A stretch of DNA of 64,000 nucleotides from Photorhabdus australis DSM 17609 (GCF_000711895.1 NZ_KL543985.1:26341-90340); one strand, 5' to 3'. Counted from the stretch's first letter, positions 42,487 to 55,911 are shown. Numbers and translations are program-made. Notes: generated from the sequence alone by a model not told the origin.

Positions 42487-45400
42487 TCAACACTCATGCG
42501 GTGGCGGCGCCAATACTTCACGATTACCATTATGACCCGGAGAACTGACAATCTGCTGTGCCTCCATCTGTTCGACAATCCGCGCTGCACGGTTATAACC
42601 GATACGGAACTGACGCTGTACACCAGAAATCGAAACCCGCCGTTTTTCAATAACGAATTCAACTGCCTGATCAAACAGTGCATCTAATTCTTCACCATTA
42701 TCCAAACCCAGACTACCTTCAGCATCGTCACCACCACTGAGAATACTGTCAACATACTCTGGACGACCACGAGCTTTCCAATCATTAACTACTTCATGAA
42801 CTTCCTGATCCCGCACAAATGCGCCGTGAACACGCACCGGAATAGAAGAGTTTGGCGCCAAATAAAGCATGTCCCCCATGCCTAACAGCGATTCTGCTCC
42901 CCCTTGATCAAGGATAGTGCGAGAATCTATCTTGCTGGATACCGTAAAGGCAATACGGGTTGGAATATTCGCTTTAATCAGACCGGTAATAATATCGACA
43001 GATGGACGTTGCGTTGCCAGAACCAAGTGGATACCCGCAGCACGTGCTTTCTGCGCCAAACGTGCAATAAGTTCTTCCACTTTTTTGCCAACAGTCATCA
43101 TCAAGTCAGCAAATTCATCTACCATGACAACGATGTACGGCTCTTTTTTTAGCACAGGATGAGTGACATCCATGCTGTCTCCTGGTTTCCAGAATGGATG
43201 AGGTATTGGGCGTGCCATCTCTTCAGCCTGTTTAACCTTTTCGTTATAACCCGCCAGATTACGTACACCTAATGCGGACATCAGTTTATAACGGCGTTCC
43301 ATCTCGTTTACACACCAACGTAGTGCATTAGCTGCATCTTTCATGTCGGTAACAACTTCAGTCAGCAGATGTGGGATGCCTTCATAAACCGACAACTCCA
43401 GCATTTTCGGGTCAATCATGATAAAGCGAACATCTTCCGGTTTTGCTTTATAGAGGATGCTGAGGATCATGGCGTTAACACCAACAGATTTACCCGAACC
43501 GGTTGTACCCGCCACCAGCAAATGCGGCATTTTACCTAAATCAGCAACAACCGGCTGACCACTAATATCTTTACCTAACACAATTGTTAGTGGCGATGGA
43601 TTATCACGGAATTTTTCGCAATCCAATACTTCACGCAAATAGACCGTCTGGCGTTTTTTATTCGGCAATTCCAAACCAACATAAGGTTTACCCGGAATCA
43701 CTTCAACAATACGTACCGCTACTGCCGACAAAGAACGCGCAAGATCTCTCGATAAATTGGAAATGCGTGACGCTTTAACACCAGGAGCCAGATCCAATTC
43801 AAATCGAGTGATCACCGGGCCTGGCGAAAAACCAACCACATCGGCTTTAACCCGATAATCACTCAGACGCGCCTCAATCAAACGCGCGGTTTGCTCTAAA
43901 GCAAACATATCGACCGGTTCCTGTTCCTCCAGAGGGCTGGCTAACAGATCGAGCGAAGGCATTGGCGTCGTCGGTTTTGGTAATGGTTGATCATTACGAA
44001 CCAAAAATGGATGGAACAAGCTATCTTGCTGCGGTTGCTGCGGTTGCTGCGGTTGCTGCGGTTGCTGCGGTTGCTGCGCAGCAGTGTGCGCTGGCATAAA
44101 AGCAATTTCTGTAGGCAATTCTGCGTTATTTTCTAGCCGTGATTGAACAGAAGGCATAAACAACAGCTCTGCCGGTTCTTCTTTCACTAAATCTTCAACG
44201 GGTGAGAAATGATCAAGGATAGATAAACTTTCCAGAGCAATATTCTCTTTTTCCCCTTGGTAGTTCTGTTCTTGATAATGCTCACGCTGCTGCGGTTCAA
44301 CCGCCTGTTTAACAATTTCTGTCTGAACTTTCTCTTCCACTACAGGCTGATGTTTTAGTTCAAACAGGCTCGGTATTACTTGAAGCTCAATTGGAGCATC
44401 TTCTTCCCCTGTACCCGTAGTCAGGTAACGTTCGCGTTGCTGTTCAAGAAACTGTTGACGCAATAACTCTTCTTGCTGCTTATCAGACTCAGCATCATCC
44501 CATTCATCTGCTTGCTGTCTAAGTTCTTCTTCACGTTGCTTCTGTTCTGCAAGACGCTGTGAAGGCACTTTGATGCCATATAATTCACGACGGGTTGGAA
44601 TACGAACAGGATTAGGCCGGGGTAATTCTGGCCCAACTCCTTGTTTAACTTGAGTGTTGCCTGTAATGACCGCTGCCGATGTTGCTGCTACTGCAACCTC
44701 TTTTGGCTCGGTTTCAGGCATAAAAGTGAAGGTGTCATGATTGTTTTGTCTGGTTTCAACCGGTTCAAATGTCGGAACCACGTCAATAGCCTGTTCAGAT
44801 ACAGGTTGAAAATTATGCTCTGCAGGAATTTCAAATGTGTAACGAATCGGTTCGTCATTATTTTCTTCATATTCTTCTGCTAATGACCGAGACTCTACGG
44901 CGACATCGGATGTATTGACCTGAATTTCAGGTTCTGCATCAGTCGTATTAATATTAATGGCCGGAATAGCAAATTGCTGCTCTTCTTCAATTTCTACTTT
45001 CTCCAATTCCGGTTCATTTAACTCAGCTTTTGCTAATTCCGTAACTGAAGGTGTTGTAAACAGCACATCATTATGGTCAATATCAACCTCTTTGAATTCT
45101 GGTTCTGTTTTACTATTACTGCGGGCAAAATCATCTTGTTCGATAGCCATTTCATCATATGGCTTATATTCATCTTCATTACGGCTACGATTAGTAATAA
45201 ATCCTATCACTCCCAGAATAACTGCACCGGTTTTTTCAGCAATGGTCAACCAAGACCAACCAGTAAATAGCGTAAATCCAATTGCCCAAACACACAGTAA
45301 TACCAACGTTGCGCCTAGTTCATTAAACCAAGGCAATATAGCGCTACTAAACAAGCTGCCAATAATGCCGCCAGAGGCAAAATAATGAAGATCATCTACA

Positions 45401-45798
45401 TTCAATGCTGCTAATCCACATGAAGTTAGAATGATTGCCAATGCCCCAATTACACGTAACGCCAGCACAAAGAAATCGACATATTCTCGGTCATCATGTT
45501 GTATGAAAGCAGTCCAACAACCCAATATCATCAATGGAGGAATGGTGTAAGCCAGAATACCAAATGCAGAAAACAGCGTATCAGCCAACCATGCACCAAT
45601 CCCCCCCCCCAAATTATAAACTGGTTCATGCCATGCAGTCTGAGACCAACTGGGATCAGAAGGGTTAAAACTGATAAGTGCGACCATCAGATAAGCCGCA
45701 AGGATAACAATGACAAGCAACACAGCTTCTAACAGCCTGCGCCCGCTACTCAGTCTCTTTAACTTAATATTTTTATCTTCTGTATATTCCTGGCTCAA
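42487..45798 (-). CDS. ftsK: DNA translocase FtsK
   Basis: Septal DNA pump that clears chromosome dimers with XerCD at dif, and part of the divisome. The 1103-residue protein is shorter than E. coli (1329), the difference being in the linker. Four membrane segments fill residues about 20-190, then comes a linker rich in Q, E and P (about 200-620). The motor domain has Walker [16 protein letters not shown] and a Walker [13 protein letters not shown]. The gamma winged helix ([21 protein letters not shown]) binds KOPS at the C-terminus. The linker includes a (PQQ)n stretch, encoded by repeats at 44026-44079, and the N-terminal domain has a run of ten G at 45601-45610. Confidence 0.98.
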   Translation of the reverse strand: MSQEYTEDKNIKLKRLSSGRRLLEAVLLVIVILAAYLMVALISFNPSDPSWSQTAWHEPVYNLGGGIGAWLADTLFSAFGILAYTIPPLMILGCWTAFIQHDDREYVDFFVLALRVIGALAIILTSCGLAALNVDDLHYFASGGIIGSLFSSAILPWFNELGATLVLLCVWAIGFTLFTGWSWLTIAEKTGAVILGVIGFITNRSRNEDEYKPYDEMAIEQDDFARSNSKTEPEFKEVDIDHNDVLFTTPSVTELAKAELNEPELEKVEIEEEQQFAIPAININTTDAEPEIQVNTSDVAVESRSLAEEYEENNDEPIRYTFEIPAEHNFQPVSEQAIDVVPTFEPVETRQNNHDTFTFMPETEPKEVAVAATSAAVITGNTQVKQGVGPELPRPNPVRIPTRRELYGIKVPSQRLAEQKQREEELRQQADEWDDAESDKQQEELLRQQFLEQQRERYLTTGTGEEDAPIELQVIPSLFELKHQPVVEEKVQTEIVKQAVEPQQREHYQEQNYQGEKENIALESLSILDHFSPVEDLVKEEPAELLFMPSVQSRLENNAELPTEIAFMPAHTAAQQPQQPQQPQQPQQPQQDSLFHPFLVRNDQPLPKPTTPMPSLDLLASPLEEQEPVDMFALEQTARLIEARLSDYRVKADVVGFSPGPVITRFELDLAPGVKASRISNLSRDLARSLSAVAVRIVEVIPGKPYVGLELPNKKRQTVYLREVLDCEKFRDNPSPLTIVLGKDISGQPVVADLGKMPHLLVAGTTGSGKSVGVNAMILSILYKAKPEDVRFIMIDPKMLELSVYEGIPHLLTEVVTDMKDAANALRWCVNEMERRYKLMSALGVRNLAGYNEKVKQAEEMARPIPHPFWKPGDSMDVTHPVLKKEPYIVVMVDEFADLMMTVGKKVEELIARLAQKARAAGIHLVLATQRPSVDIITGLIKANIPTRIAFTVSSKIDSRTILDQGGAESLLGMGDMLYLAPNSSIPVRVHGAFVRDQEVHEVVNDWKARGRPEYVDSILSGGDDAEGSLGLDNGEELDALFDQAVEFVIEKRRVSISGVQRQFRIGYNRAARIVEQMEAQQIVSSPGHNGNREVLAPPPHEC
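44026..44079. repeat. Nine-base tandem repeat in ftsK (PQQ repeats)
   Basis: Plus-strand unit TTGCTGCGG, five perfect copies in a row and a sixth with one mismatch. The unit length is a multiple of three, so copy changes keep the frame and only alter the number of PQQ units in the FtsK linker. Confidence 0.95.
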
Positions 45799-45926
45799 GA
45801 AAGGCTCTCCAGGTTTCCTGTTGATTTAACGGAACAACGCCGAGATAGCTCAGCGTTGAAACTGTATGCATAAACAGTAGTGTACCTAAGTTCTTCCTGT
45901 TTTGCACCTGTACATTTAGCAAGATT

Positions 45927-46421
45927 TCAGCGAGTCTTAATGACCAGACGGTTACTCTGCTTCACTTCTTCCATCACAACGTATGTGCGGGTGTCATTAA
46001 CACCTGGCAAACGTAGCAAAGTTTCGCCCAGTAACTTACGATACGCTGACATGTCCGGTACACGAGTTTTCAATAGATAGTCAAAATCACCAGAGACCAA
46101 ATGACATTCTTGAATTTCTTCCAATTTCTGCACAGCAGCATTGAATTGTTCAAAAACATCTGGGGCACCACGGTTCAGGGTAATTTCAACAAATACCAAT
46201 AATGATGCATCCAAATAATGAGGATTCAACAGTGCGGTATAACCCGTAATAAATCCCTGACGTTCCAAACGACGCACACGCTCCAAACAAGGCGTTGGTG
46301 ACAATCCGACCCGTTTAGACAGCTCTACATTGGAAATTCGGCCATCTTTTTGCAACTCATTGAGGATATTACGATCTATACGATCAAGATCTTTTCCCGG
46401 ACGCTTCTTATTATCTATCAT
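45927..46421 (-). CDS. lrp: Leucine-responsive regulatory protein
   Basis: Global feast-famine regulator. It has 164 residues and is almost identical to E. coli Lrp. The N-terminal helix-turn-helix is ISNVELSKRVGLSPTPCLER; the C-terminal RAM domain binds leucine (VSGDFDYLLKTRVPDM). It is divergent from trxB and next to ftsK. In Photorhabdus and Xenorhabdus, Lrp is a known master regulator of symbiosis and secondary metabolism. Confidence 0.99.
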   Translation of the reverse strand: MIDNKKRPGKDLDRIDRNILNELQKDGRISNVELSKRVGLSPTPCLERVRRLERQGFITGYTALLNPHYLDASLLVFVEITLNRGAPDVFEQFNAAVQKLEEIQECHLVSGDFDYLLKTRVPDMSAYRKLLGETLLRLPGVNDTRTYVVMEEVKQSNRLVIKTR

Positions 46422-47891
<1,470 letters not shown>

Positions 47892-47905
47892 ATTCTTTTT
47901 CTTTC

Positions 47906-47931
47906 AAGGCGCTATTTCGGTAGCGCCTTTT
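47906..47931 (+). terminator. trxB terminator
   Basis: AAGGCGCTA-TTTCG-GTAGCGCCTTTT: nine-pair stem and a T tract, 15 bases after the trxB stop. Confidence 0.92.
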
Positions 47932-48019
47932 AACATGTAACATATCAGCAGGATGCTGACACCAGTACAGCCTCTTTAATACATCGTTATCATCACCCGC
48001 TAAATCAGAAGTTTTTCCT

Positions 48020-49789
48020 ATGGACAAAACAAGACAGTATGAATTGATCCGCTGGCTAAAGCAGCAAAGTGCTCCAGCCCAGCGCTGGCTCCGCCTGTCC
48101 ATGTTATTTGGCTTAATCAGTGGATTGTTGATTATCACCCAAGCTTGGTTAATGGCCTCAATCCTGCAAGCTTTAATCATGGATAATATTCCCCGCGAAC
48201 ACATCACAGATAAGTTCCTGATGCTAACAGCAACCTTTGCCTTACGGGCAATGACCAGTGCGATCCGGGAGCGAATCGGCTTTATTTGTGGCAAAGTCGT
48301 GCGCCAGAAAATCCGCGCTATGGTATTAGATAAGCTTGAACAACTTGGCCCGGTATGGGTTAAAGGCAAGCCAGCAGGTAGCTGGGCAACGATGATTCTT
48401 GAGCAGATTGAAGATATGCAAGATTATTACTCCCGCTATCTGCCACAGATGTATCTCGCCGTGATGATCCCTATTCTCATCCTGATTATCTTATTGCCGA
48501 TTAATTGGGCTGCCGGGTTGATTCTGTTCGCGACCGCCCCACTTATTCCCCTGTTTATGGCATTAGTGGGTTTAGGCGCAGCGGATGCTAACCGACGTAA
48601 TTTCGTCGCCTTAGGACGGTTAAGCGGTAATTTCCTTGATCGTCTGCGCGGATTGGAAACACTGCGCCTGTTTTATCGTGGTCAAGCAGAAATACAACAA
48701 ATCAGTGAATCCACCGATAACTTCCGCCGCAGGACGATGGAAGTTCTGCGGATGGCATTTCTCTCTTCTGCTGTGCTGGAATTCTTTGCGGCTATTTCCA
48801 TTGCCGTTGTCGCCGTCTATTTTGGTTTCTCCTATCTCGGTGAACTTAATTTTGGCAGTTACGGTATGGGAGTTACCCTATTTGCTGGTTTTTTAGTGCT
48901 GATCCTTGCGCCGGAATTTTTCCAACCATTACGTGATCTTGGTACTTATTATCACGCTAAGGCACAAGCCATTGGTGCAGCTGAGTCATTAGTGACGCTG
49001 TTAAGCAGTGATGGCGAGCAAGCTCCCTCCGATGGCGACAAAACACTAAATACCCAAGATTCAGTGACGATAATTGCTAATAATCTGGAGATTCTGGCTC
49101 ATAATGGCAGTCTGCTCGCTGGCCCGTTGAATTTTACTGTAGAGAAAAATCAACGAGTTGCACTAGTTGGCCAAAGCGGTGCGGGCAAAAGCTCCCTTTT
49201 GAATTTACTATTAGGTTTTTTACCTTATCGTGGCTCAATTCAAATCAACGGCACCGAGTTGCGAGAGTTAGATCCACAGAAATGGCGAGATCAACTGAGT
49301 TGGGTTGGACAAAACCCCCATCTACCTGAACAGACTCTGCTTGATAATATTCGTCTTAACCAGCCTGATGCCAACCAACAGCAAATCGATCAGGTTATGA
49401 AACGGGCCTACGTCACCGAATTTGTTAATCATCTGCCTAATGGACTGAATACTATCATCGGTGATAATGCAGCACGGTTGTCCGTTGGTCAGGCCCAGCG
49501 TATCGCTGTTGCCCGTGCCTTACTGAAACCTTGCCAGTTATTATTACTGGATGAGCCTGCCGCAAGCCTGGATGCTCGTAGTGAACAACAAGTTATGGAA
49601 ACACTAAATCAAGCATCTCATCATCAAACTACCCTATTAGTGACTCACCAGTTGGAAGAAACACTGGGATATGATCAGATCTGGGTCATGGAAAAGGGCT
49701 TAATTATTGAACGGGGAAATTATCAGACATTAAGTCAGTCTGAGGGAATATTCGCCCGTTTGTTATCCCATCGGAATAAGGAGCTTTAA
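48020..49789 (+). CDS. cydD: Heterodimeric ABC transporter CydD (glutathione/cysteine export)
   Basis: Membrane-ATPase half of CydDC. CydDC exports glutathione and cysteine (or, in newer work, moves heme) and is required to assemble cytochrome bd. It has 589 residues, six membrane segments, Walker A GQSGAGKSS, signature RLSVGQAQRIAVARALL, Walker B LLLLDEPAASLDA. The signature SVGQ replaces the usual SGGQ, as is typical of CydD. It is one base away from cydC. Confidence 0.98.
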   Translation: MDKTRQYELIRWLKQQSAPAQRWLRLSMLFGLISGLLIITQAWLMASILQALIMDNIPREHITDKFLMLTATFALRAMTSAIRERIGFICGKVVRQKIRAMVLDKLEQLGPVWVKGKPAGSWATMILEQIEDMQDYYSRYLPQMYLAVMIPILILIILLPINWAAGLILFATAPLIPLFMALVGLGAADANRRNFVALGRLSGNFLDRLRGLETLRLFYRGQAEIQQISESTDNFRRRTMEVLRMAFLSSAVLEFFAAISIAVVAVYFGFSYLGELNFGSYGMGVTLFAGFLVLILAPEFFQPLRDLGTYYHAKAQAIGAAESLVTLLSSDGEQAPSDGDKTLNTQDSVTIIANNLEILAHNGSLLAGPLNFTVEKNQRVALVGQSGAGKSSLLNLLLGFLPYRGSIQINGTELRELDPQKWRDQLSWVGQNPHLPEQTLLDNIRLNQPDANQQQIDQVMKRAYVTEFVNHLPNGLNTIIGDNAARLSVGQAQRIAVARALLKPCQLLLLDEPAASLDARSEQQVMETLNQASHHQTTLLVTHQLEETLGYDQIWVMEKGLIIERGNYQTLSQSEGIFARLLSHRNKEL

Positions 49790-49790
49790 T

Positions 49791-51542
49791 ATGCGGGTAT
49801 TGCTTCCGTTTCTGGCGCTCTATCGCCGCCATTGGTTCCTTATCAGTCTGGGAATGGTATTAGCTATTATCACTATGCTCGCCAGCATAGGCTTGCTGAC
49901 GCTCTCTGGTTGGTTTCTTGCAGGTACAGCATTGGCAGGTTTTACCGGAATCTACACGTTCAACTATATGCTACCGGCTGCGGGTGTCCGTGGTTCTGCT
50001 ATTCTTCGTACTGCCGGACGTTATGCTGAACGGCTGGTTAGCCATGATGCGACTTTCCGGGTACTGGCACATTTGCGGGCATTCACATTTCAGAAAATTT
50101 TACCCCTTTCACCCGGAGGTATTGCCCGTTTTCGCCAGGGGGAATTACTAAACCGACTGGTTGCTGATGTTGAAACGCTGGATCATCTCTATTTACGGGT
50201 AATTTCACCGATATTTGTAGCTTTCGTCACTATCATCATATTGACTTTCGGCCTTGGTTTTCTAGATCTGACACTGGCCTACACTCTCGGCAGTATTATG
50301 CTAGCTCTGCTATTCCTGCTGCCATTCATATTCTATAACGCAGGTAAACCCATTGGCCGCAATTTAACTATTCTGCGTGGTCAATACCGTACTCAACTTA
50401 CAACGGCATTACAGGGACAAGCTGAATTGATGGTATTCGGTGCTCTTGGCCATTTTCGCAAGTCGATGGCGGATATTGAATCCCGTTGGTTAACGTGTCA
50501 GCAACAGCAAGCTAATCTAACAGGCTTATCGCAGGCAATTATGATTTTTGCCGCAGGGATAACTGTTACCTTGATTCTATGGCTGGCTGCTAATGGTGTA
50601 GGTGATAACCACCCACCAGGTGCATTGATCGCACTGTTTGTTTTTTGCGCTCTTGCGGCTTTTGAAACTCTGGGTCCTGTCACAGTCGCATTCCAGCACC
50701 TGGGACAAGTTATCACCTCTGCAACCCGCGTTTCCCAATTGATGCAACAACAACCGGAAGTTGTTTTCCCTGCATCAGGACCAAAAATCGCAGAACAAGT
50801 CAGTATCGACATTGAGAATCTCAGTTTCACTTATCCCGATCAATCATTACCGGTCTTGAAAAATATTTCTCTCTCTTTGCAAGCAGGAGAACATATCGCT
50901 CTGTTAGGAAAGACCGGTTGTGGTAAATCTACTTTGCTACAGCTGCTGACACGCGCATGGGATAGTGATGCAGGCACTATCTGCCTGAATCAGCATCCTA
51001 TTTCTATTTATGACGAACCCACTCTGCGCAGTATGATGTCTGTCGTTTCACAACGTGTTCATGTATTCAGCCATACTTTGCGTGAAAATTTATTACTGGC
51101 AAAACCCATTGCAACCGATAATGAACTGGAAACTGTGCTGAAGCAGGTTGGTTTAAGCAATTTGCTGGAAACGGATGAGAAACTAAATTGCTGGATGGGT
51201 GAAGGTGGTCGCCAGTTATCAGGCGGTGAACAACGCCGCCTGGGAATAGCCAGAGCATTACTGCACTCAGCGCCACTAATGATATTAGATGAACCCACTG
51301 AAGGGCTTGATGCAGACACTGAACAGCAAATTTTGTCCCTACTACACCAACATTGTCAGCATAAAACATTAATTGTCGTTACCCACCGTCTGTACAGGCT
51401 TAACCATATGAATCGTATTTATGTTATGGATGGAGGCGAAATTGTTGAACAAGGACAACACGATGAGTTACTGGCTCAACAAGGCTACTATTATCAACTT
51501 TACCAGCAGCAACATCGTATTGGTTCTAAGTCAGAGCTGTAA
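49791..51542 (+). CDS. cydC: Heterodimeric ABC transporter CydC
   Basis: Partner of CydD. It has 583 residues with six membrane segments in the N-terminal 320 residues and an ATPase with Walker A GKTGCGKST, signature QLSGGEQRRLGIARALL, Walker B LMILDEPTEGLDAD. It starts one base after cydD, and aat follows after six bases. Together they form the trxB-distal operon cydDC-aat. Confidence 0.98.
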   Translation: MRVLLPFLALYRRHWFLISLGMVLAIITMLASIGLLTLSGWFLAGTALAGFTGIYTFNYMLPAAGVRGSAILRTAGRYAERLVSHDATFRVLAHLRAFTFQKILPLSPGGIARFRQGELLNRLVADVETLDHLYLRVISPIFVAFVTIIILTFGLGFLDLTLAYTLGSIMLALLFLLPFIFYNAGKPIGRNLTILRGQYRTQLTTALQGQAELMVFGALGHFRKSMADIESRWLTCQQQQANLTGLSQAIMIFAAGITVTLILWLAANGVGDNHPPGALIALFVFCALAAFETLGPVTVAFQHLGQVITSATRVSQLMQQQPEVVFPASGPKIAEQVSIDIENLSFTYPDQSLPVLKNISLSLQAGEHIALLGKTGCGKSTLLQLLTRAWDSDAGTICLNQHPISIYDEPTLRSMMSVVSQRVHVFSHTLRENLLLAKPIATDNELETVLKQVGLSNLLETDEKLNCWMGEGGRQLSGGEQRRLGIARALLHSAPLMILDEPTEGLDADTEQQILSLLHQHCQHKTLIVVTHRLYRLNHMNRIYVMDGGEIVEQGQHDELLAQQGYYYQLYQQQHRIGSKSEL

Positions 51543-51548
51543 TACACA

Positions 51549-52238
51549 ATGCCAATAATTCAACTGGACGATTCATATGATTTTCCTCTACCGGAAGAGG
51601 CATTGACGGAACCCAATGGCCTGCTGGCAGTAGGTGGTGATTTATCTGCTGGGCGGTTGAGCGCGGCCTATAATGAAGGAATTTTTCCCTGGTTTTTGCC
51701 AAGTGAAGCACCACTTTGGTGGTCTCCTGATCCACGTGCGGTCATTATCCCCGGTGAATTACATATTGGCCGGACATTACGCCGGTTTCTGCGACATCAC
51801 CCGTACCGTATTACGGTAAATCATGCTTTTGAGCAGGTAGTCTATTCCTGCGCTCAACGGCAGGAAGGAACCTGGATAGGGGGAGATGTTAAGCAGGGTT
51901 ATCAAGAATTACATCAGACAGGACGGGCACACTCCGTAGAAGTCTGGCATGGTGAAAAGCTTGTTGGTGGTCTGTACGGCGTCAGCGTTGGTACGCTATT
52001 TTGTGGTGAGTCTATGTTTAGTAGAATGGAGAATGCATCCAAATGCGCGCTTATTGCTTTCTATCACCATTTTCTACGACATGATGGTAAATTGATTGAT
52101 AGCCAAGTGCTAAATCACCACACAGCTTCTCTGGGAGCAAAAGAAATCCCCAGGGAAACATTCATTCAGTATCTTTATCAATTCAGAAACCAATCATTAA
52201 GAACTGATTGCTGGTTACAACAAGTGCTGGATTTATAA
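51549..52238 (+). CDS. aat: Leucyl/phenylalanyl-tRNA-protein transferase
   Basis: Adds Leu or Phe to the N-terminus of proteins that start with Arg or Lys, which makes them ClpS/ClpAP substrates under the N-end rule. The 229-residue protein has the family marks [20 protein letters not shown] and [17 protein letters not shown]. It sits in this window near clpA and clpS, the machinery that uses its product, and right after cydC. Confidence 0.98.
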   Translation: MPIIQLDDSYDFPLPEEALTEPNGLLAVGGDLSAGRLSAAYNEGIFPWFLPSEAPLWWSPDPRAVIIPGELHIGRTLRRFLRHHPYRITVNHAFEQVVYSCAQRQEGTWIGGDVKQGYQELHQTGRAHSVEVWHGEKLVGGLYGVSVGTLFCGESMFSRMENASKCALIAFYHHFLRHDGKLIDSQVLNHHTASLGAKEIPRETFIQYLYQFRNQSLRTDCWLQQVLDL

Positions 52239-52394
52239 TCAACATTTTAGCCACTCATGTTGATTATGGCGGGAATAACGTGATGAACCATTCGTAAAAT
52301 AGCGGTTTAAAATACAACATTCCTTTACATAATGAGGGTTTTTCGGCATTATCTTGCCCGTTAAAAACGATGGTTGTTAAACTTAGAGGATTAG

Positions 52395-52613
<219 letters not shown>

Positions 52614-52635
52614 TTCATTACCATTTTAGGCATTA

Positions 52636-52673
52636 CACCACAGGCAATAGCAACGTTATGCTCGCCTGTGGTG
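52636..52673. terminator. Convergent hairpin between infA and clpA
   Basis: CACCACAGGC and GCCTGTGGTG form a perfect ten-pair stem. The 18-base loop can fold by AGCA / TGCT. It is the only structure between the two stop codons. Neither side has a T tract. Confidence 0.7.
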
Positions 52674-52681
52674 CGATCCTA

Positions 52682-54955
52682 TCAGTGCACTACATCTTCT
52701 GGTTTCTGCTTATAAGCACTGCTGAAATCGTAAGTCAGCACCTGTTTTGTCTTATCTAAGCCAATGCTAACTGAACCGCCGTGAACTAATGAGCCAAACA
52801 GCAACTCATTTGCTAGCGGTTTCTTCAGGCTATCCTGAATAACCCTAGCCATTGGACGAGCGCCCATCGCTTTATCATATCCTTTATCACATAGCCATTG
52901 ACGAGCATCTACACTGACCTCCAGTGAAACGCCTTTTTCATCCAATTGTGCTTGCAGTGCGACAATGAATTTATCTACAACCTGCTGAATCACCTCAATA
53001 GAAAGTGAATTAAACCAGATGATACCATCAAGGCGGTTACGGAATTCTGGCGTAAATACCTTCTTGATCTCTTCCATCGCATCAGAGCTATTATCCTGCT
53101 GCTTAAATCCAATGGATGTGCGCTGAGTTTCACGTACACCAGCGTTCGTTGTCATGACTAAAATAACATTGCGGAAATCCGCTTTACGCCCGTTGTTATC
53201 GGTTAGGGTACCGTTATCCATTACCTGTAATAACAGATTGAATACATCAGGATGCGCTTTTTCAATCTCATCAAGCAACAATACTGAATGAGGGTGTTTA
53301 ATCACTGCATCTGTAAGTAATCCCCCCTGATCAAAACCAACATATCCCGGTGGTGCACCAATTAGACGGCTTACGGTATGACGTTCCATATATTCCGACA
53401 TATCAAAACGCAATAATTTAATGTTCAGCACTCTGGCAAGTTGTACGGTGACTTCCGTTTTACCAACCCCTGTTGGGCCTGCAAGCAGGAAAGAACCTAC
53501 TGGTTTATTATCCTGCCCTAATCCTGCACGACTCATTTTGATGGCTTCAGTCAATGCCGCAATCGCTGTATCCTGACCAAACACCAACATTTTCAACCGA
53601 TCATCCAACGTTTTCAGGACATCCTTATCACTGGCAGAAACAGTTTTCTCAGGAATACGAGCAATACGCGCGACAACAGATTCAATATCCGACACATTGA
53701 TCGTTTTCTTACGACGGCTGACCGGCACCAAACGAGTACGCGCGCCTGCTTCATCAATAACATCTATGGCTTTATCTGGTAAATGACGATCAGTAATGTA
53801 TTTCACTGATAAATCAACCGCAGCGCGAATAGCTTTTGTGGTATAACGCACATCATGGTGCGACTCATATTTGGTCCGCAACCCTTTAATAATCTGCACT
53901 GTCTCTTCCGGTGAAGGCTCAACAATATCAATCTTCTGAAAACGACGAGCCAGCGCCCGATCTTTTTCAAAAATATTACTGAACTCATGATAGGTCGTGG
54001 AACCAATCACCCTGATTCGACCACTGGATAATAGTGGCTTAATCAGATTCGCTGCATCTACCTGTCCTCCTGATGCCGCACCCGCACCGATAATGGTATG
54101 GATTTCATCTATGAATAGAATACTTTTTCTATCCTGCTCAAGCGTTTTTAACAGGGATTTGAAGCGCTTCTCAAAATCACCACGATATTTAGTACCTGCC
54201 AACAATGAACCAATATCCAGTGAATAAATCGTACAACCTGCCATCACTTCCGGTACATCTTTTTGTACAATCCGCCATGCCAAACCTTCTGCAATAGCCG
54301 TCTTACCTACTCCAGATTCACCCACCAACAATGGGTTGTTTTTCCGGCGACGACACAATACCTGAATCGTTCTTTCTAGCTCGTCTTGACGACCAATCAG
54401 TGGATCAATCTGCCCTTTCTGAGCGAGTTGATTAAGATTAGTGGTAAAATTCTCCAAACGTTCTTCACCTGCCGGATGTTCTTCCGCAGATTGAGTGCTT
54501 CCCTGATGATCCGATTCAGTGTCTTCTTTCTGGGTCCCATGAGAAATGAAATTAACCACATCCAAACGACTGACATCATGTTTACGCAGCAAATAAGCTG
54601 CCTGAGACTCCTGTTCACTGAAGATAGCTACCAACACATTAGCCCCGGAAACTTCAGAACGCCCAGAAGATTGAACATGAAACACCGCACGCTGAAGAAC
54701 ACGCTGGAAACTCAATGTTGGCTGAGTCTCCCGTTCATCATTTTCAGACAACAACGGTGTAGTATGTGAAATAAAATTCTCCAGTTCCTGGCGCAATTGA
54801 GCCAGATCAACCTTGCAAGCCTCCAATGCTTCACGCGCTGATGAATTGCTTAACAACGCCAGCAACAGGTGCTCCACGGTCATAAACTCATGTCTGTTAT
54901 CCCGCGCTTTAGCAAAAGCAATATTAAGACTAAGTTCAAGCTCTTGGTTGAGCAT
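52682..54955 (-). CDS. clpA: ATP-dependent Clp protease ATP-binding subunit ClpA
   Basis: Hexameric AAA+ unfoldase that feeds ClpP, with ClpS choosing N-end rule substrates. It has 757 residues from the ATG at 54955, with a strong GGGGGAGGTG site before it; a GTG two codons earlier is unlikely. The N-domain, which binds ClpS, is [19 protein letters not shown]. The D1 Walker A is GESGVGKTA and D2 GPTGVGKTE. The ClpP-binding loop is IGF rather than the E. coli IGL, a conservative change. It is downstream of clpS with a 31-base gap. Confidence 0.98.
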   Translation of the reverse strand: MLNQELELSLNIAFAKARDNRHEFMTVEHLLLALLSNSSAREALEACKVDLAQLRQELENFISHTTPLLSENDERETQPTLSFQRVLQRAVFHVQSSGRSEVSGANVLVAIFSEQESQAAYLLRKHDVSRLDVVNFISHGTQKEDTESDHQGSTQSAEEHPAGEERLENFTTNLNQLAQKGQIDPLIGRQDELERTIQVLCRRRKNNPLLVGESGVGKTAIAEGLAWRIVQKDVPEVMAGCTIYSLDIGSLLAGTKYRGDFEKRFKSLLKTLEQDRKSILFIDEIHTIIGAGAASGGQVDAANLIKPLLSSGRIRVIGSTTYHEFSNIFEKDRALARRFQKIDIVEPSPEETVQIIKGLRTKYESHHDVRYTTKAIRAAVDLSVKYITDRHLPDKAIDVIDEAGARTRLVPVSRRKKTINVSDIESVVARIARIPEKTVSASDKDVLKTLDDRLKMLVFGQDTAIAALTEAIKMSRAGLGQDNKPVGSFLLAGPTGVGKTEVTVQLARVLNIKLLRFDMSEYMERHTVSRLIGAPPGYVGFDQGGLLTDAVIKHPHSVLLLDEIEKAHPDVFNLLLQVMDNGTLTDNNGRKADFRNVILVMTTNAGVRETQRTSIGFKQQDNSSDAMEEIKKVFTPEFRNRLDGIIWFNSLSIEVIQQVVDKFIVALQAQLDEKGVSLEVSVDARQWLCDKGYDKAMGARPMARVIQDSLKKPLANELLFGSLVHGGSVSIGLDKTKQVLTYDFSSAYKQKPEDVVH

Positions 54956-54986
54956 AAGCACCTCCCCCTAAAATCAGTATGACTGG

Positions 54987-55307
54987 TCAGATTTTTTCCA
55001 GCGTACAAAGTAATGGATGCTGGTGCTCCCTGGCATACATATTTACTTGAGCCGCTTTCGTTTCTGCCACCTCAGCAGTATAAACCCCACAAACAGCCTT
55101 CCCCTGATAATGGACATCCAACATTAATTGCGTTGCCCGTTCAACATCATAAGAAAAGAACTTTCGTAATACGTCAACTACAAACTCCATCGGAGTGTAA
55201 TCATCATTGTTAAGAATGACCTGATACATTGACGGCGGCAGCAGCTTTTGCTGTCGTTCATCCTTAACTGATTCCTTATTTTTCAAATTGTTATGATACT
55301 CGCTCAT
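54987..55307 (-). CDS. clpS: ClpS, adaptor for N-end rule degradation
   Basis: A 106-residue adaptor that binds N-terminal Leu, Phe, Trp or Tyr and hands such proteins to Clp[37 protein letters not shown] and [10 protein letters not shown] are conserved, including the N and D residues that bind the substrate amino group. It is the first gene of clpS-clpA and divergent from cspD. Confidence 0.98.
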   Translation of the reverse strand: MSEYHNNLKNKESVKDERQQKLLPPSMYQVILNNDDYTPMEFVVDVLRKFFSYDVERATQLMLDVHYQGKAVCGVYTAEVAETKAAQVNMYAREHQHPLLCTLEKI

Positions 55308-55652
55308 TATCTTTCCAACAGAATTAATCTCAAACTACCAGCCACTGCCAGCAAATAAATTATATTCCAATTTATCTTATCATTATCTGGGTAACTCCGT
55401 TTACCACAGACTATTCCCCTGTAAAAACTTGGTATAAAAGTGGATGAACGAAACTCATATCGTTATCTATATCAAATTTTAGCTATTCAAAACAACCAGA
55501 CATTTGTTCTGAGCTTGACGAGAAATTGGTTTTTACTACAGTATGTTTTGTGAACAAACACAGATGATGTAACTGCTTACATGTGATTGTTTACAACTGT
55601 TATTATTAATGACTCATCTCAACCGAAATTATTAAACGAGGGATGTAGAGGT

Positions 55653-55874
55653 ATGGAGACAGGTACTGTTAAGTGGTTCAATAATGCTAAGGGCTTTGGG
55701 TTTATTTGCCCGGCAAGCGGCGGAGAAGATATCTTCGCCCATTACTCAACCATTCAGATGGACGGTTACCGGACGCTGAAAGCGGGCCAAAAGGTGCATT
55801 TCAGCGTTCACCAAGGCCCAAAGGGAAATCATGCCAGCATTATTGTTCCTCTTGAAAACGACCCCAAGGGCTAA
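55653..55874 (+). CDS. cspD: Cold-shock-like protein CspD
   Basis: A 73-residue Csp-family protein that in E. coli inhibits DNA replication in stationary phase and is toxic in excess. I start at METGTVKWFNNAKGFGF (55653), preceded by AGAGG; a 22-residue upstream extension is not conserved. RNP1 KGFGFICP and RNP2 EDIFAHYST are CspD-specific. It diverges from clpS, and the roughly 340-base gap with AT-rich parts holds both promoters; E. coli cspD is regulated by ppGpp and CRP. Confidence 0.96.
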   Translation: METGTVKWFNNAKGFGFICPASGGEDIFAHYSTIQMDGYRTLKAGQKVHFSVHQGPKGNHASIIVPLENDPKG

Positions 55875-55911
55875 ATAATTTGGCCTATCAGTTATAACCA
55901 GGTATGACCTT

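Noticed and set aside
44031-44079. Possible CRISPR-like repeat array
   Set aside because: The unit is nine bases with no spacers and lies in frame within ftsK.
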